64,000 nt of DNA, from contig NZ_VSSR01000051.1 of NCBI RefSeq assembly GCF_008123515.1, positions 57,877-121,876 of the forward strand. The letters run 5' to 3'. Under the pieces are notes generated by a model. It saw only the letters and a program-made list of their open reading frames with translations, did no database searches and had not been told where the DNA came from. The position numbers and the translations under genes were made by a program. Source of the stretch: Bradyrhizobium cytisi. Its GTDB lineage: Bacteria; Pseudomonadota; Alphaproteobacteria; Rhizobiales; Xanthobacteraceae. Shown here piece by piece: positions 21,620 through 30,756 of this stretch (the stretch's first letter is position 1; every line of letters starts with the position of its first letter).

Positions 21620-22094
21620 AGCGCTGCTCCTTACGCGCTTGTTCCGCTCCGGACGTCTGGATCGCGGTACGCACGTTTTCCTTGATGGTTTCGAGTTGGG
21701 TGAGGAGACGGTGAGCGTCCGCGGGGCTGATGCCGTCGAGCGCGTTCGCCGTGAGTTCCGATTTCAGGCCGCTCATCTTGCCGAGCAGGGTGCGGCCGGC
21801 CTTCTTCAGATAGAGGCGCTTGACGCGGCGGTCCGAGGCGTCGTTGCGGCGCTCGATCCAGTCGCTGTCGCAGAGCTTGTCGATCAGCCGCGTCAGCGTG
21901 ATCGGCTGCATCTCCAGGAGTTCGGCGAGTTCCGACTGCTTCATGCCCTCGCTGCGCTCGACCTTGGCCAGCACGGCCCATTGCGCGCGGGTGATGCCGA
22001 AGCGCGAGGCCTCCTTGTCGGCATAGACGCGCAAGAGGCGGTAGAGCTCGCCGAGCGTGAACAGGAAGTTCTGGTCGACAGACCCGCGGGTCAT
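21612..22094 (-). CDS. MarR-family transcriptional regulator of the efflux operon
   Basis: A 160-residue winged-helix dimer protein. The HTH core reads AQWAVLAKVERSEGMKQSELAELLEMQPITLTRLIDKL and the wing DWIERRNDASDRRVKRLYL, a textbook MarR pattern. I start it at the ATG at 22094, which has GGAG nine bases upstream, rather than a TTG 15 bases earlier. It is the first gene of the marR-emrA-emrB operon, so it most likely represses its own operon and is released by an efflux substrate. A palindrome at 22109-22137 is the probable operator. Confidence 0.92.
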   Translation of the reverse strand: MTRGSVDQNFLFTLGELYRLLRVYADKEASRFGITRAQWAVLAKVERSEGMKQSELAELLEMQPITLTRLIDKLCDSDWIERRNDASDRRVKRLYLKKAGRTLLGKMSGLKSELTANALDGISPADAHRLLTQLETIKENVRTAIQTSGAEQARKEQRYG

Positions 22095-22108
22095 GAGCTT
22101 GGTCTCCA

Positions 22109-22137
22109 ATAAGCTTGAATATAATAAGCAAGCTTAT
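22109..22137. promoter_or_regulatory. Palindromic operator candidate for the MarR regulator
   Basis: Perfect nine-base arms ATAAGCTTG and CAAGCTTAT with an 11-base AT-rich centre (AATATAATAAG). It lies 15-43 bases upstream of the marR ATG, where a repressor would block transcription. MarR sites are commonly palindromes of this size. It could also influence the divergent zur gene starting at 22251. Confidence 0.6.
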
Positions 22138-22250
22138 GATTATTTCATGGCGGAGGAAAGCGATGCTGTCCCGCAATAAAAGCATGGCTGGCCGCCGCGG
22201 CGTCGGTCGTGCTTTGGGTTCCGCGGCCGAAATGCTAGAAGGCGGGCCGA

Positions 22251-22745
22251 ATGACCCTCGCAAAACCGGCCTTTCCGACGCCCGACCACGATCACGGCCG
22301 CTGCACCGCGGACGCGCTGGCGCATGCGGAAGCCGTTTGCGAGCAGCGGGCGCAGAAATTCACGCCGATACGCCGTCAGGTGCTGGGCGCGCTGCTTTCC
22401 AGCCATCGCCCGCTCGGGGCCTATGAGGTGATCGACGAGCTCGCCAAATCGATGGCACGACCGGCGCCGATCACGGTCTACCGTGCTCTCGAATTTTTGA
22501 TGGCGAACGGCCTCGTGCACCGGATCGAGAGCCGCAACGCCTATCTCGCCTGCGCCGCCCACGACCATGACGCGACCTCGGCGGTCGCGTTCCTGATCTG
22601 CGAGCGCTGCGGTCTCGTCGGCGAGATCCCGTCAGGGTCATTTGCCAGGGAGCTCAACGCCGCGGCGCGCGCGTCAGGCTTCGCGCCCAAGCTGTCCGTG
22701 GTCGAGATCACGGGCGTCTGCACCCATTGTCAGAAAACGTCTTGA
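22251..22745 (+). CDS. zur: Fur-family zinc uptake regulator
   Basis: A 164-residue metal-responsive repressor. The N-terminal HTH reads FTPIRRQVLGALLSSHRPLGAYEVIDEL and PITVYRALEFLMANGLVHRI. The dimerisation domain has an HDHD sequence and the structural zinc site formed by two CxxC pairs, Cys117/Cys120 (CERC) and Cys157/Cys160 (CTHC). The His/Asp-rich start (PDHDHGRC) and the SRNAYLAC segment fit Zur better than Fur, Mur or Irr. Zn-bound Zur typically represses zinc-uptake genes; none are adjacent here. The TTG-initiated overlap with the next gene is not used. Confidence 0.85.
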   Translation: MTLAKPAFPTPDHDHGRCTADALAHAEAVCEQRAQKFTPIRRQVLGALLSSHRPLGAYEVIDELAKSMARPAPITVYRALEFLMANGLVHRIESRNAYLACAAHDHDATSAVAFLICERCGLVGEIPSGSFARELNAAARASGFAPKLSVVEITGVCTHCQKTS

Positions 22746-22780
22746 AGCAACAACGGCGCAAAGCCGGATTCCAGGAAGAC

Positions 22781-23734
22781 ATGTCCTCACCTCAATCCAA
22801 CCCGTCCGCCGCGCGCCCCCTCAGTGCCGGCGCCATCGCCCTCATGCTCATGCTGTGTCTGACCTGGGCCTTCAACCAGATCGCGGTGAAGCTGGTGCTG
22901 CCGGACATTCCGCCGATGCTGCAGGCGATGATCCGCTCGATCGGTGCGCTGCCGGTGCTGTTCATCATCGGCAGCCTGCGCGGCGTCAAATTCTTCGAGC
23001 GTGACGGCACGTGGAAGCCTGGCCTGATCGCCGGGCTGATGTTCGGCATCGAGTTCGTGCTGATCTTCCAGGGCCTGCGCTTGACCTCGGCCTCCCGCGC
23101 GGTCGTGTTCCTCTACACCGCACCGTTCTTTGTTGCGCTCGGCTCCTACCAGGTGCTCGGCGAGCGTCTCGGCAGCACGCAATGGCTGGGGTTGGCGATC
23201 AGCTTTGCTGGGGTGGCGCTCGCGATCGGCGTGCCGCAGGCCAATGTCGATTCACACATTCTGCTCGGGGACCTCATGATTGTCGCCGGTGCCTCGCTCT
23301 GGGCCGCGACCACGCTGGTCGCCAAGGGCACCCGGCTGCGCTTCGCCGCGCCGGAGAAGGCGCTCGGCTATCAGGTCGCGACCTCGATCCCGATCCTGGG
23401 CGCGGCTGCCTTGCTGTCCGGCGAGTCCATCACCCACACCCCGTCGCCGCTGTCGTTCGCCTTGATGGCTTTCCAGGCGATCTGGGTGGTGGGAACCACG
23501 TTCACGCTTTGGTTCGCGCTGGTGAAGGCCTATTCGGCCAGCAAATTGTCGGCCTTTACGTTCATCACCCCTTTGTTTGGCGTGGCGGGTAGCTATTTCA
23601 TCATGCACGATCACCTGAGTCTGGCTTTCGGGGCTGCTGCCCTCCTTGTAATTGCTGGGCTTTTTCTGGTTAACCGTCCGAGCCGAGAGGCTGTGGCGCC
23701 GCGTGATGCATTGCTGAACGTCACCAAAACCTGA
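22781..23734 (+). CDS. EamA-domain DMT-family transporter
   Basis: Ten-helix drug/metabolite exporter of 317 residues formed from two EamA repeats (ALMLMLCLTWAFNQIAVKLV.. and LGDLMIVAGASLWAATTLVAKG..). Characteristic are SASRAVVFLYTAPFFVALGSYQVLGERL in the first half and the equivalent SASKLSAFTFITPLFGVAGSYF in the second. The ATG at 22781 follows CCAGGAAGAC, a good ribosome binding site; the frame extends upstream into zur but only from a TTG. Substrate unknown (amino acids or metabolites are typical). It is followed after 12 bases by ispG. Confidence 0.88.
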   Translation: MSSPQSNPSAARPLSAGAIALMLMLCLTWAFNQIAVKLVLPDIPPMLQAMIRSIGALPVLFIIGSLRGVKFFERDGTWKPGLIAGLMFGIEFVLIFQGLRLTSASRAVVFLYTAPFFVALGSYQVLGERLGSTQWLGLAISFAGVALAIGVPQANVDSHILLGDLMIVAGASLWAATTLVAKGTRLRFAAPEKALGYQVATSIPILGAAALLSGESITHTPSPLSFALMAFQAIWVVGTTFTLWFALVKAYSASKLSAFTFITPLFGVAGSYFIMHDHLSLAFGAAALLVIAGLFLVNRPSREAVAPRDALLNVTKT

Positions 23735-23746
23735 TATTTGGACCTC

Positions 23747-25030
<1,284 letters not shown>

Positions 25031-25062
25031 TTCAGCTCCGCTAGCGCTCCACACTCCGCCGT

Positions 25063-25096
25063 CGTCCCGGATCTGCGCTTACGCTTGTCCGGGACG
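25063..25096. repeat. Short palindromic repeat (CGTCCCGGA / TCCGGGACG family)
   Basis: Perfect arms CGTCCCGGA and TCCGGGACG around TCTGCGCTTACGCTTG, just after ispG. Same family as 7751-7791. Confidence 0.75.
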
Positions 25097-25179
25097 ACGA
25101 GTTGAATCTGTGGCGCAGATTGCGCTTCTGTCGCCAAGAGCTACCATGCTCCCAATCAAGACGATCGGGAGACAACGCC

Positions 25180-26076
25180 ATGAGCTCACTCGCCGGCAAG
25201 CAGGGCCCGCGCTACCGCCACACGGCTGATGACGGCGCACCTTACGAGACCATCGCGGTCGAAAAGCTCACCCCCATCATCGGCGCGGAGATCTCCGGCG
25301 TCGATATCGGCAAGCTCGTCTCCGACGATGCTCGTTCCAACCGGCAGATCGACGAGATCCACCGCGCGCTCGCCGAAAACCTGGTCATCTTCTTCCGCGA
25401 CCAGCACATCACGCCGCAGCAGCATCTCGCCTTCGGCCGCAAGTTCGGCGAGCTACATTTTCACCCGGCCGCGCCGCATGAGGACGAAGACCCGGCGCTG
25501 ATGAAGATCTATGCGGATGCGAACTCGCCGCGCGCCAACGGCGAGGGCTGGCACTCCGATGTGTCCTGCGATCTCGAGCCGCCGATGGGCTCGATCCTTT
25601 ACATCAAGCAGTGTCCGCCGCGCGGCGGCGACACGCTGTTCGCCAGCATGTACGCGGCCTATGAGGCGCTGTCGGATCGCATGAAGGCCTATCTCGACGG
25701 CCTGACCGCGCTGCATGACGGCGAGCCGATCTATCGCGGGCTCTATGCCAATTACGGCGTCGCCGATCGCCCGTCCTATCCGAACGCCGAGCACCCGGTG
25801 GTGCGCACGCATCCGGTCACGGGCAAGAAGGCGCTCTATGTCAACCGCGGCTTCACCCGCCACATCAACGGCGTCCCGCGCGACGAGAGCGACGCGATGC
25901 TCGCCTATCTCTACCAGCACGCCGAAAACCCGCTGTTCCAGTGCCGCTTCCGCTGGACCGAGAACGCCATCGCGTTCTGGGACAACCGCTGCACCCAGCA
26001 CCGCGCCATGTGGGACTACTGGCCGCATACGCGCTCAGGGACACGCGTGACGGTGAAGGGGGAACGGCCGGTGTGA
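25180..26076 (+). CDS. TauD/TfdA-family 2-oxoglutarate and Fe(II)-dependent dioxygenase
   Basis: A 298-residue oxygenase. The iron-binding facial triad is His125, Asp127 (GEGWHSDVS) and His275 (CTQHRAMWDYWP); the arginine that binds 2-oxoglutarate is in the RSGTRVTVKG tail. The segment DDLARS-type start VEKLTPIIGAEISGVDIGKL is typical of TauD. Members hydroxylate taurine, alkylsulfates, 2,4-D or other carboxylates; the substrate is not decidable here and no sulfur-assimilation genes are adjacent. I start at the ATG at 25180 after GGGAGACAACGCC. Its stop overlaps the start of the next gene in a GTGA arrangement. Confidence 0.88.
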   Translation: MSSLAGKQGPRYRHTADDGAPYETIAVEKLTPIIGAEISGVDIGKLVSDDARSNRQIDEIHRALAENLVIFFRDQHITPQQHLAFGRKFGELHFHPAAPHEDEDPALMKIYADANSPRANGEGWHSDVSCDLEPPMGSILYIKQCPPRGGDTLFASMYAAYEALSDRMKAYLDGLTALHDGEPIYRGLYANYGVADRPSYPNAEHPVVRTHPVTGKKALYVNRGFTRHINGVPRDESDAMLAYLYQHAENPLFQCRFRWTENAIAFWDNRCTQHRAMWDYWPHTRSGTRVTVKGERPV

Positions 26077-26885
26077 GCATATCGTGGCGCATCACCGCCG
26101 CTATCGCTGTTGCGTTGATCCCGCTTCTGGTGTCTTCGGCTGATCATGGCGACGCAGCCGGAGCGCGAAGGTCCGCAAGGGCCAAGCTCAAGCCGCCTGC
26201 TCCGGAGACCTGCGAGCCGCGTAAATTCAAGATCATCCTCGATGTCGGGCACACCTCGGAATCGCAGGGCGCGACCAGCGCGCGCAACGATGTGGAATTC
26301 GGCTTCAACCTGCATCTGGCGCGGCTGATCGGAGAGCGCTTGACGTCGGCAGGCTTTGCCGCGACCCGCGTGCTGGTGACCGAAGGCAAGGCGCGGGCGA
26401 GCCTGCTCAAGCGTGTCGGCACCGCCAACGCCGCGCATGCCGATTTATTCCTGTCGATCCACCATGATTCCGTGCCGGACAAGATGCTCGAGGAATGGGA
26501 ATTCGAGGGCGCCAGCAGCCATTTCAGCGACCGCTTCAGCGGTCATTCACTGTTCGTGTCCGAGCGCAATCCGCGCTTTGGCGCGAGCCTCGCCTTCGCC
26601 CGGTTGCTGGGCCGGGAGCTGAAGGAGAAGGGCCTGCAATACGCGACGCAATACAGCCTGCCGCTGATGGGGCGTTACCGGCATCCATTGCTGGACAAGG
26701 ATGTCGGCGTCTACCGCTATGACGCCCTCGTCGTGCTCTCGCAGACCCGAAGCGCCGCGGTGCTGCTGGAAGCAGGCTCCATCATCAACCGCGACGAGGA
26801 GATGGCGATGAATTCGCCCGAGCGGCAGGAGCTGATTGCGACGGCCGTGGTGACCGCGATGCGGGCGTATTGCGAGAAACGGTAG
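26073..26885 (+). CDS. Secreted N-acetylmuramoyl-L-alanine amidase (Amidase_3)
   Basis: Zinc-dependent peptidoglycan amidase of 270 residues. It starts with GTG at 26073, overlapping the stop of the dioxygenase gene; the frame upstream is only shadow. A signal sequence (WRITAAIAVALIPLLVSSA) is followed by a short linker and the catalytic domain with zinc ligands His60 (LDVGH), Glu75 (NDVEFGFNL) and a histidine in LSIHHDS (130/131), and the catalytic glutamate in LLEAGSIIN. It has no AMIN domain, so septal targeting as in AmiC is not implied. Coupling to a TauD-type gene has no obvious metabolic sense and may be positional. Confidence 0.88.
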   Translation: MSISWRITAAIAVALIPLLVSSADHGDAAGARRSARAKLKPPAPETCEPRKFKIILDVGHTSESQGATSARNDVEFGFNLHLARLIGERLTSAGFAATRVLVTEGKARASLLKRVGTANAAHADLFLSIHHDSVPDKMLEEWEFEGASSHFSDRFSGHSLFVSERNPRFGASLAFARLLGRELKEKGLQYATQYSLPLMGRYRHPLLDKDVGVYRYDALVVLSQTRSAAVLLEAGSIINRDEEMAMNSPERQELIATAVVTAMRAYCEKR

Positions 26886-26895
26886 CTTGCTCCGC

Positions 26896-26975
26896 CGTCA
26901 TTGCGAGCGTAGCGAAGCAATCCAGAATCTTTCCGCGGCGGCAGTCTGGATTGCTTCGCTACGCTCGCAATGACG
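26896..26975. repeat. Palindromic repeat (CGTCATTGCGAGCGTAGCGAAGCAATCC family)
   Basis: Arms CGTCATTGCGAGCGTAGCGA and TCGCTACGCTCGCAATGACG are perfect reverse complements, continued by AGCAATCCAGA / TCTGGATTGCT. It separates two convergent genes. Near-identical copies are at 29553-29632 and 47944-48023, always about 80 bases long. Confidence 0.9.
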
Positions 26976-26980
26976 AGAAG

Positions 26981-28591
26981 CTACAGCGGCGCCCCCTGAT
27001 ACTCCCGGTTCGCCAGGCTCGCCTCTTCCAGGTCCAGGTCGCGCTCGATCCTCCGTCGCGTCTCGTCGGTGATCTGCCCGTCGCGCAAGAGGTCGTGGAT
27101 GAATTTGCGCTCTGCGACGATCAGCTCGCGGGTCAGTGCGGTGCCGGCGGCGGAGACGTCGTGGCGGGTGGGATCGAGTGAATCAGGCAGCTGGTTGACG
27201 CGGATGTCGTGGCGCGCGCGCAGTAGCCGCATCACCTCGTCCGAGACCTCCTTCCCTTCGCTCAACGCATCCAGCGATTTCAGCGCGGCGTCGAGCGCCT
27301 GGCGCCGTGCCGCGATCTCGGCCTCGTGCGCGGCGACATGCTCGTTGCGGCCGGCTTCCGCGATGCCGAGCCAGCGAACCACCGGCGGCAGCGTCAGGCC
27401 GACGCCGATCAGGGTGATGAAGATGACGCCGAAGGCCACGAACAGGATCAGGTCGCGATACGGGAAGGCAGCGCCGTCGGGCAGCGTGAACGGCAGCGCC
27501 AGCGCGGCGGCCAGCGACACCGCACCGCGCACGCCGGTGAACGCGAGCGCGAACGGCCATTGCCAGGGCGGCGACGGGTCGCGTGCGCGCAGCGATTTGC
27601 TGAACATCCGCGGCAGATAGGTCGCGGGGTAGAGCCAGGCGAAACGCGCCAGAACGATGATGACCATGACCACGGCGGTCGCGATCATGATGTCGTCGAG
27701 CGGGAACGCTTTCGATTTCTCGTAGAGCGCGCGCATCTGGAAGCCGGTGAGCAGGAACAGCAAGCCCTCGATCAGATAGATGATGAGGTCCCAGAAGAAG
27801 ATGCCTTGCAGGCGCGTCGACGCCGAAATCAGCAGCGGCCCGTTCCAGCTCACATAGAGGCCGCAGGCGACGGTGGCGATCACGCCGGAGCCGCCGACAT
27901 GCTCGGGCAGCCAGTAGGACACGTAGGGCGTGATCAGCGACAGCGTCAGCTCGACCTGCGGATCGCAGGACCATTTGCGGAAGCGGAGGGAGAGCCAGCC
28001 GACGCCGATGCCGAAGGCGATCTCGCCGGCGACGATAAGGGCAAATTCGCCGGCCGCCAGCGGCAGCGAGAAATGCCCGACCACGATCGCAGCGAGCGCG
28101 AAGCGGTAGAGGATCAGCGCGGTTGCGTCGTTGGCGAGGCCTTCGCCCTCGAGGATGACCATCAGCCGGCGCGGCATGTTCAGCCGTCGCGCGATCGCGA
28201 GCGGCGCCACCACGTCGGGCGGCGCGACGATGGCGCCCAGGAGGAAGCCGATGCTCCAGGGCAGGCCGATCACGTAATGAGTGGCCGCCGCGACCATCGC
28301 CGCGGTGAAGATCACGGCGCCGACCGCGAGCAGCACGATCGGACGCAAATTGTTCCTGAACTCGCGCCAGCTCATCGCAACGCTCGCCGAGTAGATCAGC
28401 GGCGGCAGCACCATCAGCAGGACCAGTTCCGGCGGCAGCTCCACCGGCGGCATGCCCGGCACGAAAGCGAGGCCGACGCCGGAGAGCATCAGCAAAATGG
28501 CAGGCGCCATGTTGAAACGGCGGGCGACCAGCGCCGTGCCCGCCAGCACGGCGAGCAGGATCAGGAAGGTCTGGAATTGCGCTGCAATCAT
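26981..28591 (-). CDS. CPA1-family Na+/H+ antiporter
   Basis: Monovalent cation/proton antiporter of 536 residues. About 12 membrane helices span residues 1-415 (FLILLAVLAGTALVARRF, the PPLIYSASVAMSWREF motif, and the ion-binding helix GAIVAPPDVVAPLAIARRLNMPRRLMVILEGEGLANDATALILY with its two acidic residues). A cytoplasmic tail of about 120 charged residues follows, with heptad-like helices (AHEAEIAARRQALDAAL.., ELIVAERKFIHDLL). I prefer the ATG at 28591 over an upstream TTG. It would export Na+ or K+ in exchange for protons for pH and salt balance. Convergent with the amidase gene. Confidence 0.92.
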   Translation of the reverse strand: MIAAQFQTFLILLAVLAGTALVARRFNMAPAILLMLSGVGLAFVPGMPPVELPPELVLLMVLPPLIYSASVAMSWREFRNNLRPIVLLAVGAVIFTAAMVAAATHYVIGLPWSIGFLLGAIVAPPDVVAPLAIARRLNMPRRLMVILEGEGLANDATALILYRFALAAIVVGHFSLPLAAGEFALIVAGEIAFGIGVGWLSLRFRKWSCDPQVELTLSLITPYVSYWLPEHVGGSGVIATVACGLYVSWNGPLLISASTRLQGIFFWDLIIYLIEGLLFLLTGFQMRALYEKSKAFPLDDIMIATAVVMVIIVLARFAWLYPATYLPRMFSKSLRARDPSPPWQWPFALAFTGVRGAVSLAAALALPFTLPDGAAFPYRDLILFVAFGVIFITLIGVGLTLPPVVRWLGIAEAGRNEHVAAHEAEIAARRQALDAALKSLDALSEGKEVSDEVMRLLRARHDIRVNQLPDSLDPTRHDVSAAGTALTRELIVAERKFIHDLLRDGQITDETRRRIERDLDLEEASLANREYQGAPL

Positions 28592-28637
28592 GCCCTGTCT
28601 TGGCCCGGAAGCGGCCAAGAGGTCAATGCGAGGCGGC

Positions 28638-29495
28638 TTACGCCAATCGCTCAGTCACCATGCGCCCGATGCGGGCGAACACCGCCTCGATCTGCGCCAC
28701 GTTCGGCGTGCCGCCCTGGGTGTAGGCCGCGATCAGGATCGGCGTATCCGGTTTGGGCCAGGCGACCGCGATATCGCCCGACGCATCCTTGCCGTTGTTG
28801 CCGGTCTTGTCGCCGATCTTCCAGGCTGCCGGCAAGCCGCCGCGCAGCCGGTTCGCGCCGGTCTTGCAGCCCACCATCCAGTCGGTGAGCTGGGCCCGTG
28901 ACGCCGGCGACAGCGCTTCGCCCGTCACCAGGCGCTTGAGATTGCCGGCCATCGCCGCCGGCGTCGTGGTGTCATGGGGATCGCCGGGCGGCGAGCGGTT
29001 CAGCTCGGGCTCGTTGTGGTCGAGCCGCGAAATGGTGTCGCCGATCGATCGCCAAAATGCCGTGAGTGCGGCGGGGCCGCCGATCCGCGCGAGCAGCAGA
29101 TTGGCGCAGGTGTTGTCGCTGAGCTCGACGATCGCCTTGCACATGTCCGCGGCCGACATCGCGCCGGCCGGGAGGTTTTGCTTTGCGACCGGCGCGTACT
29201 CCAGCAGGTCGGTCTTGCCATAAGGGATCATCGCGGCGAGCTGTTCCTCGCCGCGATCGACCCGCGCCAGCACGCAAGCCGCGAGCGAAGCCTTGAACGT
29301 CGAGCACATCACGAAGCGCTCGTCGGCCCGCCAGGTGAGCTTTGCGCCAGTGGCGAGGTTCTCCGCATAGACCCCGATCCGTCCGCCGCTCTCGCGCTCA
29401 TAGGATTCGAGCTCAGGCGGTGCGTCCGCGGCGAGAGCCGGAGCAGCGGCCATCCAGCAGAGCGAGGCGAGCAGGGAACGGCGGTCGAGCAGCAT
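28638..29495 (-). CDS. Class A serine beta-lactamase
   Basis: Periplasmic penicillin-hydrolysing enzyme of 285 residues. The start at 29495 gives a clean signal peptide (MLLDRRSLLASLCWMAAAPALAA). Catalytic motifs are complete: STFK (Ser65, Lys68), SDN (126-128), the omega-loop EPELN with general base Glu162 (Ambler 166), and KTG (230-232). The residue before the active serine is Cys64 (Ambler 69), as in some carbapenemases, but the partner position 238 reads Asn, so the carbapenemase disulfide is absent. No AmpR-like regulator is adjacent. The frame remains open upstream through a palindromic repeat, but nothing supports that extension. Confidence 0.95.
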   Translation of the reverse strand: MLLDRRSLLASLCWMAAAPALAADAPPELESYERESGGRIGVYAENLATGAKLTWRADERFVMCSTFKASLAACVLARVDRGEEQLAAMIPYGKTDLLEYAPVAKQNLPAGAMSAADMCKAIVELSDNTCANLLLARIGGPAALTAFWRSIGDTISRLDHNEPELNRSPPGDPHDTTTPAAMAGNLKRLVTGEALSPASRAQLTDWMVGCKTGANRLRGGLPAAWKIGDKTGNNGKDASGDIAVAWPKPDTPILIAAYTQGGTPNVAQIEAVFARIGRMVTERLA

Positions 29496-29552
29496 GCGGG
29501 ACTTTCGAGCGGGGAGAGGTGGGAAGGATGCGACGTACGCGCTACCCGCGCC

Positions 29553-29632
29553 CGTCATTGCGAGCGCAGCGAAGCAATCCAGTCTGTCACCGCGGCGGGA
29601 TTCTGGATTGCTTCGCTGCGCTCGCAATGACG
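29553..29632. repeat. Palindromic repeat (CGTCATTGCGAGCG family)
   Basis: Same 80-base design as 26896-26975, with arms CGTCATTGCGAGCGCAGCGA and TCGCTGCGCTCGCAATGACG. It lies between the NTF2-like gene and the beta-lactamase gene. Confidence 0.9.
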
Positions 29633-29676
29633 GAGAAATGCGAGACGATTGTGCCTGATTTCAGGCAGTGAAAGCT

Positions 29677-30051
29677 TCACTCCTTCAGATCATACCGATA
29701 GGATTTCGACACGATCTGCCAGCCGTCGGCGAGCTTCATCGCCACCAGGTAATCCGTGAAGAAGCGCGGCGGCAACTGGCATTTGACCTTGATGAAGGCG
29801 GTCTTGTCGTCCGAGCGGTCGATGGTGACGATGAAATCCTCGCGCGGCTTGCCTTCCGCCTTGGCAGAGGGGCGCTTGCGTACCCATGCGAGCCAGTCCG
29901 GCACGGTCAGGATCTTCAACTCGCCCTTTTCCACCCAGCGCAGATCGGCAGATGGATGGAAGGCGTCGCCGAGCTTTTCGGCGTCGCCCTCGTAAAGCCC
30001 GTCGAAATAGGATTGCACGACGGCTTCGACGCTCGAATGATTTGGGCTCAT
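29677..30051 (-). CDS. NTF2-like / putative lumazine-binding (SnoaL-type) small protein
   Basis: A 124-residue protein with the cone-shaped alpha+beta fold pattern of the NTF2-like superfamily: VEAVVQSYFDGLYEGDAEKLGDAFHPSADL at the N-terminus, then a curved sheet (EDFIVTIDRSDDKTAFIKVKC) and the ending YLVAMKLADGWQIVSKSYRY. No signal peptide. Catalytic residues cannot be assigned; many members are small-ligand binders or domains with unknown function. It is divergent from the GFA gene and codirectional with the beta-lactamase gene behind a palindromic repeat. Confidence 0.8.
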   Translation of the reverse strand: MSPNHSSVEAVVQSYFDGLYEGDAEKLGDAFHPSADLRWVEKGELKILTVPDWLAWVRKRPSAKAEGKPREDFIVTIDRSDDKTAFIKVKCQLPPRFFTDYLVAMKLADGWQIVSKSYRYDLKE

Positions 30052-30145
30052 GGGTCATCCCTCTGAATGATGGCGCGCCGCGAACTTAGTGGTACGCATC
30101 GAATTGCGCTATGGGTGTCTGCGCTATTTGAGCGAGGGCATCGTC

Positions 30146-30580
30146 ATGACCGGATCAGAAAAACCGAACGCTCGCATCCTTGCCGGCGAATGCTATTGCC
30201 GCGCCGTCCGCTACGAGGTCGCGGATGCGTTCTCCTATGCGCTGAACTGCCACTGCTCGAACTGCCGCCGGACCACCGGTTCCGCCTTCAAGCCGTTCGC
30301 GGGCATCGAGTATAGCCGGCTCCGCCTCGTCGGGGGCGAGGACCAGCGGATGATCTACGGGGACGACACCACCCATGACGCGCACTGCGCCCGCTGCGGC
30401 TCCCTGCTTTATTCCCGGGTCCGCGAAGGCAAATGGGTCCATGTGGCCATGGGAACCCTGGTCGATGCCCCCTCGATCCGCCCGACCGCCCATATTTTCG
30501 TCGACTCCAAGGCTCCGTGGCACGAGATCACGGACGATCTGCCGCAGTACCGGCGGCATGTCGGGGATGCCCAGGGGTAA
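30146..30580 (+). CDS. GFA-family (CENP-V/Gfa) zinc protein
   Basis: A 144-residue protein with the cysteine pattern of the glutathione-dependent formaldehyde-activating fold: Cys16 and Cys18 (GECYC), CHCSNC (35-40), and CARC (81-84). Named after Gfa of Paracoccus, although most homologues have no proven activity with formaldehyde. I start it at the ATG at 30146 (MTGSEK); an upstream in-frame start at 30089 adds 19 residues with no domain support. It stands alone, divergent from the NTF2-like gene. Confidence 0.85.
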   Translation: MTGSEKPNARILAGECYCRAVRYEVADAFSYALNCHCSNCRRTTGSAFKPFAGIEYSRLRLVGGEDQRMIYGDDTTHDAHCARCGSLLYSRVREGKWVHVAMGTLVDAPSIRPTAHIFVDSKAPWHEITDDLPQYRRHVGDAQG

Positions 30581-30756
30581 CCCGGCTCGCACGGATTTGG
30601 CGGCGAACCGCCAACGCACTGGCGCGACTAACAAAAGGGAGGGCTCGGCCTGTCGCCGCCGCTGCCTTCGTGACCTCCATCACAAGCGCGCGTGGCGGAG
30701 CTTGCTAAGGCTATTCTTGAGGGTGTGAGCTGCCCCGAATTTTTGGAAGTGGTGTC

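Noticed and set aside
28638..29495. Carbapenemase of the KPC/NMC-A type
   Set aside because: Cys is present at Ambler 69 but Asn, not Cys, follows at 238, so the defining disulfide cannot form.
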